Source: Flavobacteriales bacterium TMED123 (GTDB lineage: Bacteria > Bacteroidota > Bacteroidia > Flavobacteriales > BACL11). From it: a stretch of DNA of 64,000 bases. Numbering within the stretch: position 1 is the stretch's first letter; each line of letters starts with the position of its first letter. A program made the translations under genes and the position numbers. The stretch spans positions 100,486-164,485 of the forward strand of contig NHFY01000094.1 of assembly GCA_002170165.1 (NCBI GenBank), given 5' to 3'. The notes under the pieces are model-generated. The model ran no database searches. It was not told the DNA's origin and was given only the letters and a program-made list of their open reading frames with translations. Shown piece after piece: positions 1 to 8,910 of the stretch.

Positions 1-1
1 T

Positions 2-490
2 AATCAAGATGATTTAGTAGAAGAAATAAGCAGATTGTTAAAAACAAAGGATCTAGTGCAGAGTATAAGCAATTTGATATCATCAAATAAAAAACAAGAA
101 AAAGAGCTGCAAAAATTAAAATTAACTCAACTAGATGCTTTTGCGGAGGAGTTATTTGCTAAATCTGAGAAGGTTAATAAGGTAAATGTAATTGCTGAAA
201 AGGTAGATTTAGATGCTACATCCATGAAGAACATAGCTTTTAAATTGAAGCAAAAAGAAAATTTACTGCTAGTGCTTGGTGCGGAATCACAAGGCAAAGC
301 AATTATTTCAATCATGCTTACGGATGATTTAGTCCAAAAAAACAAGCTTTCTGCTAAAATATTAGTTAGTGAAATTAGTCCTCTAATTCAAGGTGGGGGC
401 GGTGGGCAAGCACATTTCGCAACTGCTGGAGGTAGCAATCCAAAGGGGTTACAAAAAGCTTTAGAGAAAATAAAGCAAATTATTGTATAA
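2..490 (+). CDS. alaS: Alanine--tRNA ligase, C-terminal fragment (5' end outside window)
   Basis: Only the last 162 codons are present; the frame is open from base 2 and ends with TAA at 488-490. The fragment starts in a charged, probably coiled-coil stretch and ends in the DHHA1/C-Ala domain. That domain is recognised by the glycine run GGGGGQ followed by AHFATAGG, about 30 residues from the end. C-Ala binds the elbow of tRNA-Ala and links aminoacylation to editing. The catalytic and editing domains lie upstream of the window. A strong terminator directly follows the stop, so this is the last gene of its transcript. Confidence 0.93.
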   Translation, partial: NQDDLVEEISRLLKTKDLVQSISNLISSNKKQEKELQKLKLTQLDAFAEELFAKSEKVNKVNVIAEKVDLDATSMKNIAFKLKQKENLLLVLGAESQGKAIISIMLTDDLVQKNKLSAKILVSEISPLIQGGGGGQAHFATAGGSNPKGLQKALEKIKQIIV

Positions 491-519
491 AAAAAAGCCA
501 GCATTAGCTGGCTTTTTTT
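491..519. terminator. Bidirectional intrinsic terminator between alaS and the 535 gene
   Basis: A GCCAGC / GCTGGC stem with loop ATTA (497-512) is flanked by an A run on the left and seven T on the right. It can therefore stop transcription from alaS on the plus strand and from the convergent membrane-protein gene on the minus strand. Confidence 0.88.
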
Positions 520-534
520 CTTTAAATCAGTTCT

Positions 535-993
535 TTAGAAGCGATATCCCAATCCTAGATTGAAAGAGTTTTCTCTATCACCATCTGCATCTTTTTCAGT
601 TGACATCATGTAGTTAGGCTCAATGTAAAGAGAATTCCATATATTTATAGAATATCCTACACCAATACTAGTTCCTTCATTGTCACCTGTTGCCATTTGT
701 AAAGATAAATACAGGTCATCTTGAAAGTTGTAACGAGCAAATAAGTCGAAGCTTTCATCATCTGCATCTCCATTGTCGTGATCATGACCATCATCTTCAT
801 GATGCATTACTCTAACAAGTCCTACTGTTATTTTGTCATTGATCTCATAACCTACTCCTATGTTAGCAGTTAACTTGTCCATTGTCTCTTCTTGGTCATC
901 ATCATAGGAAGTTAATACCATGAATTGAGCAGATGCAAACATAGTTGTAAATGCAAAAGCTGCTGTTAAAAGTACTTTTTTCATTTTTTTCAT
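535..993 (-). CDS. Small outer-membrane beta-barrel protein, function unknown
   Basis: A protein of 152 residues with a clear Sec signal peptide (lysine start, hydrophobic core, cleavage near FASAQ at about residues 20-23). The mature part is made of alternating strands ending in a terminal Phe (LGLGYRF), as in outer-membrane barrels. At about 120 residues it would be a small barrel of some 8 strands. One loop is rich in His and Asp (HHEDDGHDHDNGDADD, residues 64-79) and could bind metal, but that is inference. ATG at 993 is used here; a second in-frame ATG lies at 984. Its leader resembles that of the neighbouring 1157 gene. I do not recognise a named family. Confidence 0.75.
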   Translation of the reverse strand: MKKMKKVLLTAAFAFTTMFASAQFMVLTSYDDDQEETMDKLTANIGVGYEINDKITVGLVRVMHHEDDGHDHDNGDADDESFDLFARYNFQDDLYLSLQMATGDNEGTSIGVGYSINIWNSLYIEPNYMMSTEKDADGDRENSFNLGLGYRF

Positions 994-1102
994 ATTTTTT
1001 GGTTAATACTGGGTGCAAGATAAAGATGTTTTAGTTAAATTCTTAAAATAATTTTTTCCAGTTGTTAACAGTAATTTGTTAGTGGTCCTTAGTTATAATA
1101 AT

Positions 1103-1135
1103 AAAAAAAAGAGCCTCAATTTGAGGCTCTTTTTT
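1103..1135. terminator. Intrinsic terminator downstream of the 1157 outer-membrane gene
   Basis: GAGCCTCA / TGAGGCTC stem (1111-1129) with a very short loop, with A8 on the left and a T run on the right. On the minus strand it follows the stop of the gene at 1157-2206; the flanking A and T runs would let it work in both directions. Confidence 0.85.
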
Positions 1136-1156
1136 ATTCTGTTGTTATTTATCTAA

Positions 1157-2206
1157 TTACGGAGTAACAGATAAAGTTAACCACATATACTTAGTCTCAG
1201 TATCAGTACCATTATCATCAGTAGCATACTTAACACCTACATTAGCGTTATCACTCATTGTGTAGCTTAAGTTAGCTTCAGTTACTTTTCTGTCATTTAC
1301 ATTAGCTTCGTTAGTTACAGTATGCATAGCAATTCCTAAATTAAAATCACCCATAGCGTAAGATGCGCCAAAAGCCATGTCTTCATCATTAGCAGCTAAG
1401 TAACCCATATTTCCATGAGTATTCCATGAATCAGCTCCACCTATATTAGATCCAGTCATTGAAAATCCACCTTCACCATAAGTAGTTCTAGTAGCATGAA
1501 CAGATAAGTCATCATTTACATTGTAAGTAGCACCAATTGACATCATATCCATATCTTCTTCAATCATATCATCAGAAGCTGTGTTGTAGCTTACAGCTAA
1601 ATCAAGATCACCATCCATCAAAGCATAACCTATATCTAGTCCCATAGCAGTTGACTTACCGTTTTCTTCTCCGTTATCATTACTAAGGTAAAGAAGATTC
1701 ACACTCCAGTCACCATCAGACTTAGAAGCGTTTACAAAATAATTAGTAGTACCATCTACATCCTCACCACCATTATTATTTCTGTAAACACCAAGATCAA
1801 GTCCTAGCATGTCATTGTTGATAGCAAATACACCACCATCCCAAGTATTTGGATTAGCAGCCCAATCATTGCTTCCAACAATAGCTCCACTACCATAATC
1901 AAGTGCTTGACGACCAACAGTTACAGTAGCGTAACCCATAAGGTCAGTAGTAGCGTTAGCTTCATTCCAGCTCATTGTAGAACCGCTAGTACCAAGATCA
2001 TAGTTATGATTAGCACTAACATTGATTCCCCAACCATTTCCTCCCCAGTTTACACCAAGAGAAGTTCTTTGTTCCGTTTGGAACCTGTCATTATCACCAC
2101 CCATGTCAACTCGAGTTCTAGAGTTAGCATCCCAAGTTTGGGCAGTAGCGATAATTGTTACAAATCCTAACGCAAGCGTCAAGAAAATTCGTAAATTCTT
2201 TTTCAT
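1157..2206 (-). CDS. Porin-like outer-membrane beta-barrel protein
   Basis: A protein of 349 residues. ATG at 2206 is chosen because it gives a standard signal peptide (MKKNLRIFLTLALGFV, cleavage after ATAQ). The longer reading from 2254 would run through the promoter. The mature chain is a series of short Gly/Asn/Asp-rich strands and turns with repeated aromatic and DLAVSYN / LNLGIAM-type strands, as expected of a 14-18-stranded general porin or alginate-porin-like barrel. It is very acidic, with many DD and DED loops, which fits a surface protein of a saline habitat (inference). It could carry nutrients, but no substrate can be named. Confidence 0.75.
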   Translation of the reverse strand: MKKNLRIFLTLALGFVTIIATAQTWDANSRTRVDMGGDNDRFQTEQRTSLGVNWGGNGWGINVSANHNYDLGTSGSTMSWNEANATTDLMGYATVTVGRQALDYGSGAIVGSNDWAANPNTWDGGVFAINNDMLGLDLGVYRNNNGGEDVDGTTNYFVNASKSDGDWSVNLLYLSNDNGEENGKSTAMGLDIGYALMDGDLDLAVSYNTASDDMIEEDMDMMSIGATYNVNDDLSVHATRTTYGEGGFSMTGSNIGGADSWNTHGNMGYLAANDEDMAFGASYAMGDFNLGIAMHTVTNEANVNDRKVTEANLSYTMSDNANVGVKYATDDNGTDTETKYMWLTLSVTP

Positions 2207-2236
2207 AATTAATTTTTTATTTTGGTTAATACGGGG

Positions 2237-2267
2237 CAAAAATACGCATATCAAATATTATGCACAA
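2237..2267 (-). promoter_or_regulatory. Bacteroidota-type promoter of the 1157 porin gene
   Basis: Read on the minus strand, the -7 element TATTTTTG (2244-2237) fits the consensus TAnnTTTG, and a TTG (2267-2265) lies 20 bases upstream. The leader that follows contains GTATTAACCAAAA, almost the same as in the 535 gene. Confidence 0.7.
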
Positions 2268-2418
2268 CAAAAGTAAGGTGCTTTTTTAACATTTAATTGT
2301 TCAAATAGGATTTAGAGTACACAAAATCAATTAGTTATATAGTATATTTTTCGCCTTATTTTGGGCTGTATTTTAGTCTAAAAAGTGAAAAAAAGCAAAA
2401 AAATGAGCTTTTTCAGAG

Positions 2419-3690
2419 CTATCCTTTAAAGGTGAGCCATTTCCATAGCTCCTTGTAAGAGGCTTTCTTTCCATACATCAGTATGCCGGTTCGGTAAATT
2501 TTAGCAGCCAAAGTAGTAGTAGCTAAAAATCCTAATACTAGTAGTGAGATAGACATTATCAGCTCTGTATTACTTACACCAAAAGGTAATCGGACCATCA
2601 TAATAATAGGAGAAGTAAAAGGAATAAGTGAAGTCCAATAAGCCAATACACCATCTGGGTTGTCCATTATGGGTTGCATCAAAATAAAGGATAGTATAAG
2701 CGGAATGGTTACCGGTAAAATGAATTGTTGGGTATCTGCTTCTGCATCTACTGCAGCACCTACTGCAGCAAATAGAGCGCTATAAAGTAAGTAGCCTCCT
2801 AAAAAGTAAAACAAAAAAGCAACTAAAAGTTGAGGAATGTTGATCCCCGCAACTGCTTTTAGCATTTCACTAAAAATTACAGATTGCTCTTTGCTCATCT
2901 CTCCTGCCTCAGTAGCTAATGTACTTGCATCAAAAAATAAAATTTCTGCAAAAGAAGAAATGATGAGTGTTAGCAAAATCCAAAGTAAAAATTGTGTGAG
3001 ACCTACTAGAGCTACTCCCATAATTTTACCCATCATCAATTGAAAAGGCTTTACAGAAGAAATAATCACTTCTACAATTCTACTTGTTTTCTCCTCAATA
3101 ACTCCTCTCATCACCATGGTGCCATACATAAAAATAAACATATAAATAAGGATTCCACACATAAAAGCAATGCCAAAACTCACTTCAGCATTTCCAGTTG
3201 TTTCTCCTTCTTCACCAATTATTATAGTTTCCACTTCAACTGGCGTATTGCTTTTTTGTAAAATTTGCAAATCAATTCCAGCTTCCTTAAGTTTTTGATG
3301 TTGTAAAATGTTTGCTATTTTATCCTGAATTTCTTCTTTTATACTCAAACTTACTTGCTGATTGGAGTAAAGCGTAAAGTTCTCATCATCTTTTATATCT
3401 AGTAAGGCATAATATGGGCTATTACCAATATCTTTTTTCAAAAAGCTTACTTCCTCAAAAGGAATTTTTACAAAATTCAAATCATCACTATCTTTTAAAG
3501 AAGAGAAAAATGCAGTGTTTTCTTCATATAATGCTATGCTTCTTTCATCATGTCCTTGCATGGCCAAATAAGTAGGTAGAATGATGATTGCTGCCATCAA
3601 TATTGGACCTAAAATTGTCATTATGATAAATGATTTTTTCCGAACCCTTATCAAATATTCTCTTTTTATGATGAGCCAAATTTTATTCAT
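2419..3690 (-). CDS. ABC transporter permease, NatB / ABC-2 family
   Basis: A membrane protein of 423 residues. There is one N-terminal membrane helix (about 21-43) and a large extracytoplasmic domain (about 45-180). A cluster of five or six membrane segments then ends in the cytoplasmic tail. This is the layout of NatB-like ABC-2 exporters; the stretch IEEKTSRIVEVIISSVKPFQLMMGKI (split here as IEEKTSRIVEVI and SSVKPFQLMMGKI) is characteristic of the family. The first codons overlap the end of the ATPase gene by 8 bp, so the two are translationally coupled and form one exporter. The substrate is unknown; Na+ or peptide/drug efflux are family precedents only. Confidence 0.88.
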   Translation of the reverse strand: MNKIWLIIKREYLIRVRKKSFIIMTILGPILMAAIIILPTYLAMQGHDERSIALYEENTAFFSSLKDSDDLNFVKIPFEEVSFLKKDIGNSPYYALLDIKDDENFTLYSNQQVSLSIKEEIQDKIANILQHQKLKEAGIDLQILQKSNTPVEVETIIIGEEGETTGNAEVSFGIAFMCGILIYMFIFMYGTMVMRGVIEEKTSRIVEVIISSVKPFQLMMGKIMGVALVGLTQFLLWILLTLIISSFAEILFFDASTLATEAGEMSKEQSVIFSEMLKAVAGINIPQLLVAFLFYFLGGYLLYSALFAAVGAAVDAEADTQQFILPVTIPLILSFILMQPIMDNPDGVLAYWTSLIPFTSPIIMMVRLPFGVSNTELIMSISLLVLGFLATTTLAAKIYRTGILMYGKKASYKELWKWLTFKG

Positions 3691-4579
3691 CTTTCACTGC
3701 TTTAATAAAAATATCTTCCATGCTTGGTATTTTCTCCTCAAAGGAGATGATTTCCTCATTTTTTATCAGTTCATTTAGTAAATCGTTTGCAGTAGTATTT
3801 TCTTTTAATTGTATTTGATAATGATTTCCTTGCTGATCTAAAATTTTAAAATTATTAGATAATATCAAGTTGTCAGCTTTTAACTTCACTGAAAAAGTGT
3901 TATTTCTAAAATCATTCTTTATTTTTTCAATAGGTCCTTGTAAAACAGTTTCCGCATTATTAATAAGCGCAATGTGATTGCAGATTTCCTCTACTGATTC
4001 CATACGGTGAGTAGAGAAAATAATTGTCGTTCCATTTTTACTCAACTCTAAAATCTCATTTCGGATAATCGCAGCATTTATAGGGTCAAATCCTGAAAAA
4101 GGCTCGTCAAAAATCAAAAGTTTAGGATTATGAATTACTGTTACTACAAACTGAACTTTTTGTGCCATTCCTTTACTGAGCTCCTCCACTTTTTTATGCC
4201 ACCAATCTAGAATGTCCAATCTGCTAAACCAATATTTTAGTTTTTCAATTGCCTCATGATGTGGCATTCCTTTTAATTTGGCTAGATAAAGGGCTTGTTC
4301 ACCTACTTTCATTTTTTTGTAAAGCCCTCGTTCTTCAGGTAAATAACCGATTTTTGCTATATCTTCTCTTTTTAAGGGGTTGCCATCAAAAATAAGTCTG
4401 CCACTATCAGGGGCAATAATTTGATTGATGATGCGCATAAGGGTAGTTTTACCAGCACCATTTGGTCCTAATAGTCCAAAAATACTCCCTTCAATAATTT
4501 CAATATTCACATGATTTAAAGCAGTGTGATTGCCGTATTTTTTGACAATGTCTTTTGCTATTAAAATGTGTTTTTGCAT
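3683..4579 (-). CDS. ABC transporter ATP-binding protein, NatA-like
   Basis: A protein of 298 residues with all nucleotide-binding landmarks: Walker A GPNGAGKT at 38-45, ABC signature LSKGM at 134-138, Walker B LLIFDEP at 154-160 and the switch histidine in STHRM. A C-terminal DUF4162-type domain (about 215-298) is typical of ATPases that pair with ABC-2 permeases. It overlaps the permease gene by 8 bp and starts 1 bp after dnaJ stops, so it is part of the grpE-dnaJ transcript. The link to the chaperone genes suggests constitutive or stress co-expression. Confidence 0.92.
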   Translation of the reverse strand: MQKHILIAKDIVKKYGNHTALNHVNIEIIEGSIFGLLGPNGAGKTTLMRIINQIIAPDSGRLIFDGNPLKREDIAKIGYLPEERGLYKKMKVGEQALYLAKLKGMPHHEAIEKLKYWFSRLDILDWWHKKVEELSKGMAQKVQFVVTVIHNPKLLIFDEPFSGFDPINAAIIRNEILELSKNGTTIIFSTHRMESVEEICNHIALINNAETVLQGPIEKIKNDFRNNTFSVKLKADNLILSNNFKILDQQGNHYQIQLKENTTANDLLNELIKNEEIISFEEKIPSMEDIFIKAVKDE

Positions 4580-4580
4580 G

Positions 4581-5699
4581 CTAGCCGAACATTTCTCTTA
4601 TTCTATCAAAAAAGCTTTTGTCGTTTTTTGTAGGCTTTGGATTGAAGTTTTCGGTATTGCTACATTTTTCAAAGAATTTCTTTTCTTCTTTACTTAAATT
4701 TTGAGGTGTCCAAACATTGATATGTACTAGCAAATCGCCTTTTCCGTAAGCATTTACTGAGGGCAATCCTTTCCCTTTTAATCTCAAGATTTTACCAGAT
4801 TGCGTTCCACTTTCTAATTTTATTTTGGCTTTTCCATTTATGGTTGGAATCTCTACAGATGTTCCTAGAGCTGCATCAGCAAAACTGATATAATGTTCAT
4901 AATGCAAATTCTGCCCATCTCTAATAAGGTTCTCATCTTCCTTAATATTGATAAGTACAATCAAATCTCCATTAATACCATCAAAAGGAGCCGCATTTCC
5001 TTTTCCGCCTACTTTTAATTGCATACCGTCTTCAACTCCTGCTGGAATAGTAATTTTGACTGTCTCTTCTTTTTTAAGCATTCCATTTGCATCAGTGCCA
5101 GCTGGCTTACTATCAATTATCTTTCCAGTCCCATTACAATGAGGACAAGGGCTAGAAGTTTGCATTTGACCAAGAATAGTATTACTCACTCTAGTTATCT
5201 CACCAGTACCGTTGCAATGAGGGCAAGTTTTATAATTAATCCCCTCTGCATTTTTAAGTCGATTAACCTTTATTTTTTTCTCTACTCCCTCAGCAATTTC
5301 TTTGAGGGTTAAAGTGATGCGAATTCTAAGGTTTGTTCCTTTTACCACTCTTTGCCTACCTCTTGATCCACCTCCAAAAAAACTTTCAAATGGATGTGAG
5401 CCTCCAAAAATATCTCCAAACTGACTAAAGATATCATCCATATTCATTCCTCCTCCTCCAAATCCGCCTGCACCACTCATTCCAGCATGACCAAACTGAT
5501 CGTATCTTTGTTTTTTCTCAGGATTGCTTAAAACTTCATAGGCTTCAGCAGCTTCTTTGAATTTTTCCTCAGCAGCTTTATCCCCTGGGTTTTTATCAGG
5601 ATGGTATTTTAATGCAAGTTTCCGATATGCTTTTTTGATTTCCTTAGCATCAGTATTCTTACTTACTCCCAACACCTCATAATAATCTCTCTTTGCCAT
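4581..5699 (-). CDS. dnaJ: Chaperone protein DnaJ with reduced zinc-binding domain
   Basis: A co-chaperone of 372 residues that stimulates DnaK ATPase. The J domain has HPD at 33-35, followed by a Gly/Phe-rich linker (about 74-112, including GGFGGGGM), the cysteine region, and two C-terminal substrate-binding domains. The cysteine region holds only two CxxCxGxG repeats (Cys159/162 and Cys185/188) where the E. coli protein has four. They align with repeats 2 and 3, which build zinc centre II; centre I is absent. I recall the same form from flavobacterial DnaJ proteins, so it is probably clade-typical rather than damage. It is preceded by grpE (10 bp gap) and followed by the ABC genes. Confidence 0.95.
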   Translation of the reverse strand: MAKRDYYEVLGVSKNTDAKEIKKAYRKLALKYHPDKNPGDKAAEEKFKEAAEAYEVLSNPEKKQRYDQFGHAGMSGAGGFGGGGMNMDDIFSQFGDIFGGSHPFESFFGGGSRGRQRVVKGTNLRIRITLTLKEIAEGVEKKIKVNRLKNAEGINYKTCPHCNGTGEITRVSNTILGQMQTSSPCPHCNGTGKIIDSKPAGTDANGMLKKEETVKITIPAGVEDGMQLKVGGKGNAAPFDGINGDLIVLINIKEDENLIRDGQNLHYEHYISFADAALGTSVEIPTINGKAKIKLESGTQSGKILRLKGKGLPSVNAYGKGDLLVHINVWTPQNLSKEEKKFFEKCSNTENFNPKPTKNDKSFFDRIREMFG

Positions 5700-5709
5700 T
5701 TTCTTTTTT

Positions 5710-6252
5710 TTAATTAGCCACTACTACTTTGGCATGTCTAATTACTTTTTCTCCTAGTAAATATCCCTTTTCTACCATGTCAATAATTTTATTTTTTTGC
5801 TTCTTTTTTTGAGCTGGAACCATGCTTATTGCTTCATGCATTTCGGTATCTAATTCCTTGCCAATAGGATTTTCTATTTCCTTTAATCCTTTTGCTTCCA
5901 ATGAAGATTTCAATTTATTGTAAATCAGAAATACTCCATGTTTTTCGTCATATTCGTTGGCCTGAATAGCTCTTTCCATATCGTCCAATATTGGCAGTAA
6001 AATAGACATTATGTCCTTTCCAGCTGTAGCAAAAAGAGCGATTCTTTCTTTTGCTGTTCTTTTTCTAAAATTTTCAAATTCTGCAAAAAGACGCAAATTT
6101 TTATCTTTTTCAATTGCTAGTAATTCTTCTATTGTAGGAGGGTTTTGTTCTACTTTCTCTTTTTTTTCTTCTGATTTTTCATCAGTAACTTCTGCTTCAG
6201 GCTTTTTAACTTCTTCAGGATTTTCCTGTACTTTAGTTTTCTTTTTACTCAT
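5710..6252 (-). CDS. grpE: Nucleotide exchange factor GrpE
   Basis: A protein of 180 residues. There is a long Lys/Glu-rich N-terminal arm (residues 1-40), the GrpE long helix with FRKRTAKE at about 63-70, and the beta domain with the conserved [16 protein letters not shown] end. It exchanges ADP for ATP on DnaK. It is the first gene of the grpE-dnaJ-ABC operon. A TAGCTTTG (6300-6293, minus) that fits the -7 element lies 41 bp upstream, but no well-spaced TTG goes with it. No CIRCE-like inverted repeat is visible in the leader. Confidence 0.95.
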   Translation of the reverse strand: MSKKKTKVQENPEEVKKPEAEVTDEKSEEKKEKVEQNPPTIEELLAIEKDKNLRLFAEFENFRKRTAKERIALFATAGKDIMSILLPILDDMERAIQANEYDEKHGVFLIYNKLKSSLEAKGLKEIENPIGKELDTEMHEAISMVPAQKKKQKNKIIDMVEKGYLLGEKVIRHAKVVVAN

Positions 6253-6322
6253 AATTATATTCTGTTTTTTGCTTATATTGCAAAAAGGTTGCCAAAGCTA
6301 GAAAATAAGTCAAAATGTCAGT

Positions 6323-6835
6323 TTATTTTTTTTGTGATTCCAAAAATCGGTGCAGTGATTGACCTTTCAGATTTTTTGCAATAATTATTCCATCTCCATC
6401 TATCAATACATTTGAAGGAATAGAACTAATATTGTATTTTCTTGAACCTTCTGATTGCCAACCTCCCAAGTCCGACACATGATATTGCCAAAAAAGTTGA
6501 TCTTGATTAATGGCTTTTAGCCAGACTTTTTGCTTAGAGTCAAGCGATAGGCTATAAATTTCAAATCCTTTTCCGTTTTTGAATTTTTTCTTTGTAAATT
6601 TTTGATATGCACTTACCAAATTCGGATTTTCTCTCCTGCATGGTCCACACCAAGATGCCCAAAAATCAATCAACACTAATTTTCCTTTTAATTCAGATAA
6701 TTTCATGACTTTCCCTTTCGGATTACTATAAGCCAATTCAGGAGCTTTATCTCCAATTTTTAAGCCAATTTCTTGTCCAAATGCGAAAGAAAGCATAAAG
6801 CAATTTATAAATGTAAATAAAAGTAGCTTTTTCAT
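6323..6835 (-). CDS. TlpA-like thiol-disulfide oxidoreductase (exported)
   Basis: A protein of 170 residues with an N-terminal signal sequence (MKKLLLFTFINCFMLSFAFG). A thioredoxin fold follows, with DFWASWCGPCRREN; the active-site CGPC is at 63-66. The cis-Pro region is SSIPSNVLID. This is the AhpC/TSA-TlpA branch, which acts on periplasmic thiols or in cytochrome maturation; the exact partner is not shown here. It lies 28 bp downstream of murA on the same strand. The leader contains TTAACCAA, as in several other envelope-protein genes of the window. Confidence 0.88.
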   Translation of the reverse strand: MKKLLLFTFINCFMLSFAFGQEIGLKIGDKAPELAYSNPKGKVMKLSELKGKLVLIDFWASWCGPCRRENPNLVSAYQKFTKKKFKNGKGFEIYSLSLDSKQKVWLKAINQDQLFWQYHVSDLGGWQSEGSRKYNISSIPSNVLIDGDGIIIAKNLKGQSLHRFLESQKK

Positions 6836-6863
6836 GAAATAATTAGGTTTGTTTATTGGTTAA

Positions 6864-8171
6864 TTAGTCAATGCGCTCAATTTTTGCGCCAATGGCATTT
6901 AGACGACTGTCGATATTTTGATAGCCTCTGTCAATCTGCTCCACATTGTGAATGGTGCATTCTCCATCAGCAGCTAGGGCAGCAAGTAAAAGCGAAACAC
7001 CTGCACGAATATCCGGAGAAGTCATTGTTGTAGCTTTGAACTTAAATTTATGATTAAGCCCAATTACGGTTGCTCTATGCGGATCACAAAGAATAATTTG
7101 CGCACCCATATCAATGAGTTTATCTACAAAGAAAAGCCTTGATTCAAACATCTTTTGATGAATTAATACTGATCCCTTTGCTTGAGCGGCAACTACCAAA
7201 ACAATACTGAGTAAATCAGGAGTAAATCCTGGCCATGGTGCATCAGCAATTGTTAAAATTGAGCCATCAATAAAAGACTGAATTTCATAACTCTCTTGTG
7301 ATGGAATGTAAATATCATCTCCTTTACGCTCCATTTTTATGCCCAACTTTGAGAAAACAGAAGGAATTACACCAAGCTTATCATAAGCTACGTTTTTAAT
7401 GGTAATTTCCGATTTTGTAATGGCAGCAAGCCCAATGAATGAGCCTATTTCAATCATATCAGGTAGGATTCTGTGTGTGCAAGCTCCCAAATAATCAACT
7501 CCTTCAATGGTTAGAAGATTAGAGCCTAATCCAGTAATTTTGGCTCCCATAGAATTAAGCATTTTACACAATTGTTGCAGATAAGGCTCACAAGCAGCAT
7601 TATAAATCGTTGTGCTGCCTTTTGCCATAACAGCCGTCATTACAATATTAGCAGTTCCAGTAACTGATGCCTCATCCAATAACATTTTTGTTCCTTTTAG
7701 CTCATCAGCAGTTACCCTATAGAATTCTTCCTTACTATCATAAACAAACTTTGCGCCCAAATTTTCAAAACCTATAAAGTGAGTGTCTACCCTTCTTCTA
7801 CCTATTTTATCACCACCAGGTCTTGGGATATATCCTTTCCCATAACGAGCCAAAAGTGGGCCTACTATCATAATAGAACCTCTTATCCTACTACTTTTTG
7901 CTTTATAATCTTCTGAGGACAGATAATTGATATCAACATTATCTGCTTTGAAACTATAAGTAGATTCGTCAAGTTGATTTACTTTAACATTCAAATCCCG
8001 CAAAAGATCAATAAGGATATTTACATCACGGATATTGGGTACATTTTCCATGATTACTTCTTCAGGGGTTAGCAATACAGCGCATAATACTTGAAGGGCT
8101 TCATTCTTAGCCCCTTGCGGGTGTAAATCTCCTTTTAGTTTGTATCCGCCTGTTACTTTAAATGTTGCCAT
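6864..8171 (-). CDS. murA: UDP-N-acetylglucosamine 1-carboxyvinyltransferase, Asp variant
   Basis: An enzyme of 435 residues that transfers enolpyruvate from PEP to UDP-GlcNAc, the first committed step of peptidoglycan synthesis in the cytosol. The KNEA motif (22-25) and the inside-out alpha/beta barrel repeats are present. The catalytic loop reads RPGGDKIGRRRVD, with Asp121 where E. coli has Cys115. Cys-to-Asp at this site is the known basis of fosfomycin insensitivity in mycobacterial and chlamydial MurA. The gene starts directly after the DUF4290 stop codon, a pairing I recall from many Bacteroidota. Confidence 0.96.
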   Translation of the reverse strand: MATFKVTGGYKLKGDLHPQGAKNEALQVLCAVLLTPEEVIMENVPNIRDVNILIDLLRDLNVKVNQLDESTYSFKADNVDINYLSSEDYKAKSSRIRGSIMIVGPLLARYGKGYIPRPGGDKIGRRRVDTHFIGFENLGAKFVYDSKEEFYRVTADELKGTKMLLDEASVTGTANIVMTAVMAKGSTTIYNAACEPYLQQLCKMLNSMGAKITGLGSNLLTIEGVDYLGACTHRILPDMIEIGSFIGLAAITKSEITIKNVAYDKLGVIPSVFSKLGIKMERKGDDIYIPSQESYEIQSFIDGSILTIADAPWPGFTPDLLSIVLVVAAQAKGSVLIHQKMFESRLFFVDKLIDMGAQIILCDPHRATVIGLNHKFKFKATTMTSPDIRAGVSLLLAALAADGECTIHNVEQIDRGYQNIDSRLNAIGAKIERID

Positions 8172-8795
8172 TTATCTTTTCTTAAAGTTTTTTTTATGTT
8201 TGAAGTTTTTGCCTTTCTTCTTAAGTTTTCTGTAGATTTTTGGTTTTTGAATGTCTTTATCATTTATTAACTTAAAATCTGCATGGGGTTTTAGCTTTCC
8301 ATTAGATAACTGCTTAAGATGATTGAATATTGTATCATCATCAACAAATGCTTTGTTCCAATTAAGATAATCTTTTTTCATATGATTAGCAATCATTCCA
8401 GCCATAATTTCTTTCAGCTCTCCATCTTGCATTTCACAGGCATGTGCTATCATCTTTTCAATATTTATCCCATAAAAAGGAAATTTTATTTTTGTTTTAG
8501 GATAAGGCATCTTCTCTGGTTTTGCTTCTAGTTTTTCCTTCTCTGGCTTTGTATACGGCGATTCAACATCAATTTCAAAATTGGACATGATAAACAGATG
8601 ATCCCAAAGTTTGTGTGTAAAATCTTTAATATCTCTTAAGTGTGGATTTCTAGCCCCCATAAAAGCGATAATAGCCTCTACACATTTTTTTCTTTCTTTT
8701 TCGTCTTTTATTCCTGTGGCGTGTTTTACCATTTTCTGTACATGTCTGCCATATTCTGGTATTATGAGTTGATCACGCCCTGTATTGTATTCCAT
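8172..8795 (-). CDS. DUF4290 family protein
   Basis: About 207 residues. The start MEYNTGRDQLIIPEYGRHVQKM is split by family memory into MEYNTGRDQL and IPEYGRHVQKM; the latter is the recognisable DUF4290 signature. ATG at 8795 is chosen for that reason; another ATG lies at 8804. The tail is strongly basic (KLKKKGKNFKHKKNFKKR), which suggests binding to nucleic acid or to an acidic surface. It has no signal peptide, so it is cytosolic. It is directly coupled to murA. A TATTTTTG box (8824-8817, minus) is placed to serve as its promoter. The function of the family is unknown to me. Confidence 0.85.
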   Translation of the reverse strand: MEYNTGRDQLIIPEYGRHVQKMVKHATGIKDEKERKKCVEAIIAFMGARNPHLRDIKDFTHKLWDHLFIMSNFEIDVESPYTKPEKEKLEAKPEKMPYPKTKIKFPFYGINIEKMIAHACEMQDGELKEIMAGMIANHMKKDYLNWNKAFVDDDTIFNHLKQLSNGKLKPHADFKLINDKDIQKPKIYRKLKKKGKNFKHKKNFKKR

Positions 8796-8910
8796 AAAAA
8801 TCAAATTTATGCCAGCAAAAATAATGAATTGAAATTAGTTATGAGTTGATAGGCTATTGTTTTTAGATAATTCCAAAAACTACAGAGTAAAATATTAAAT
8901 ACAGATTAAA

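Noticed and set aside
2206-2254. Longer start for the porin at 2254
   Set aside because: The extra 16 residues would be encoded by the leader and promoter, and would spoil the signal peptide.
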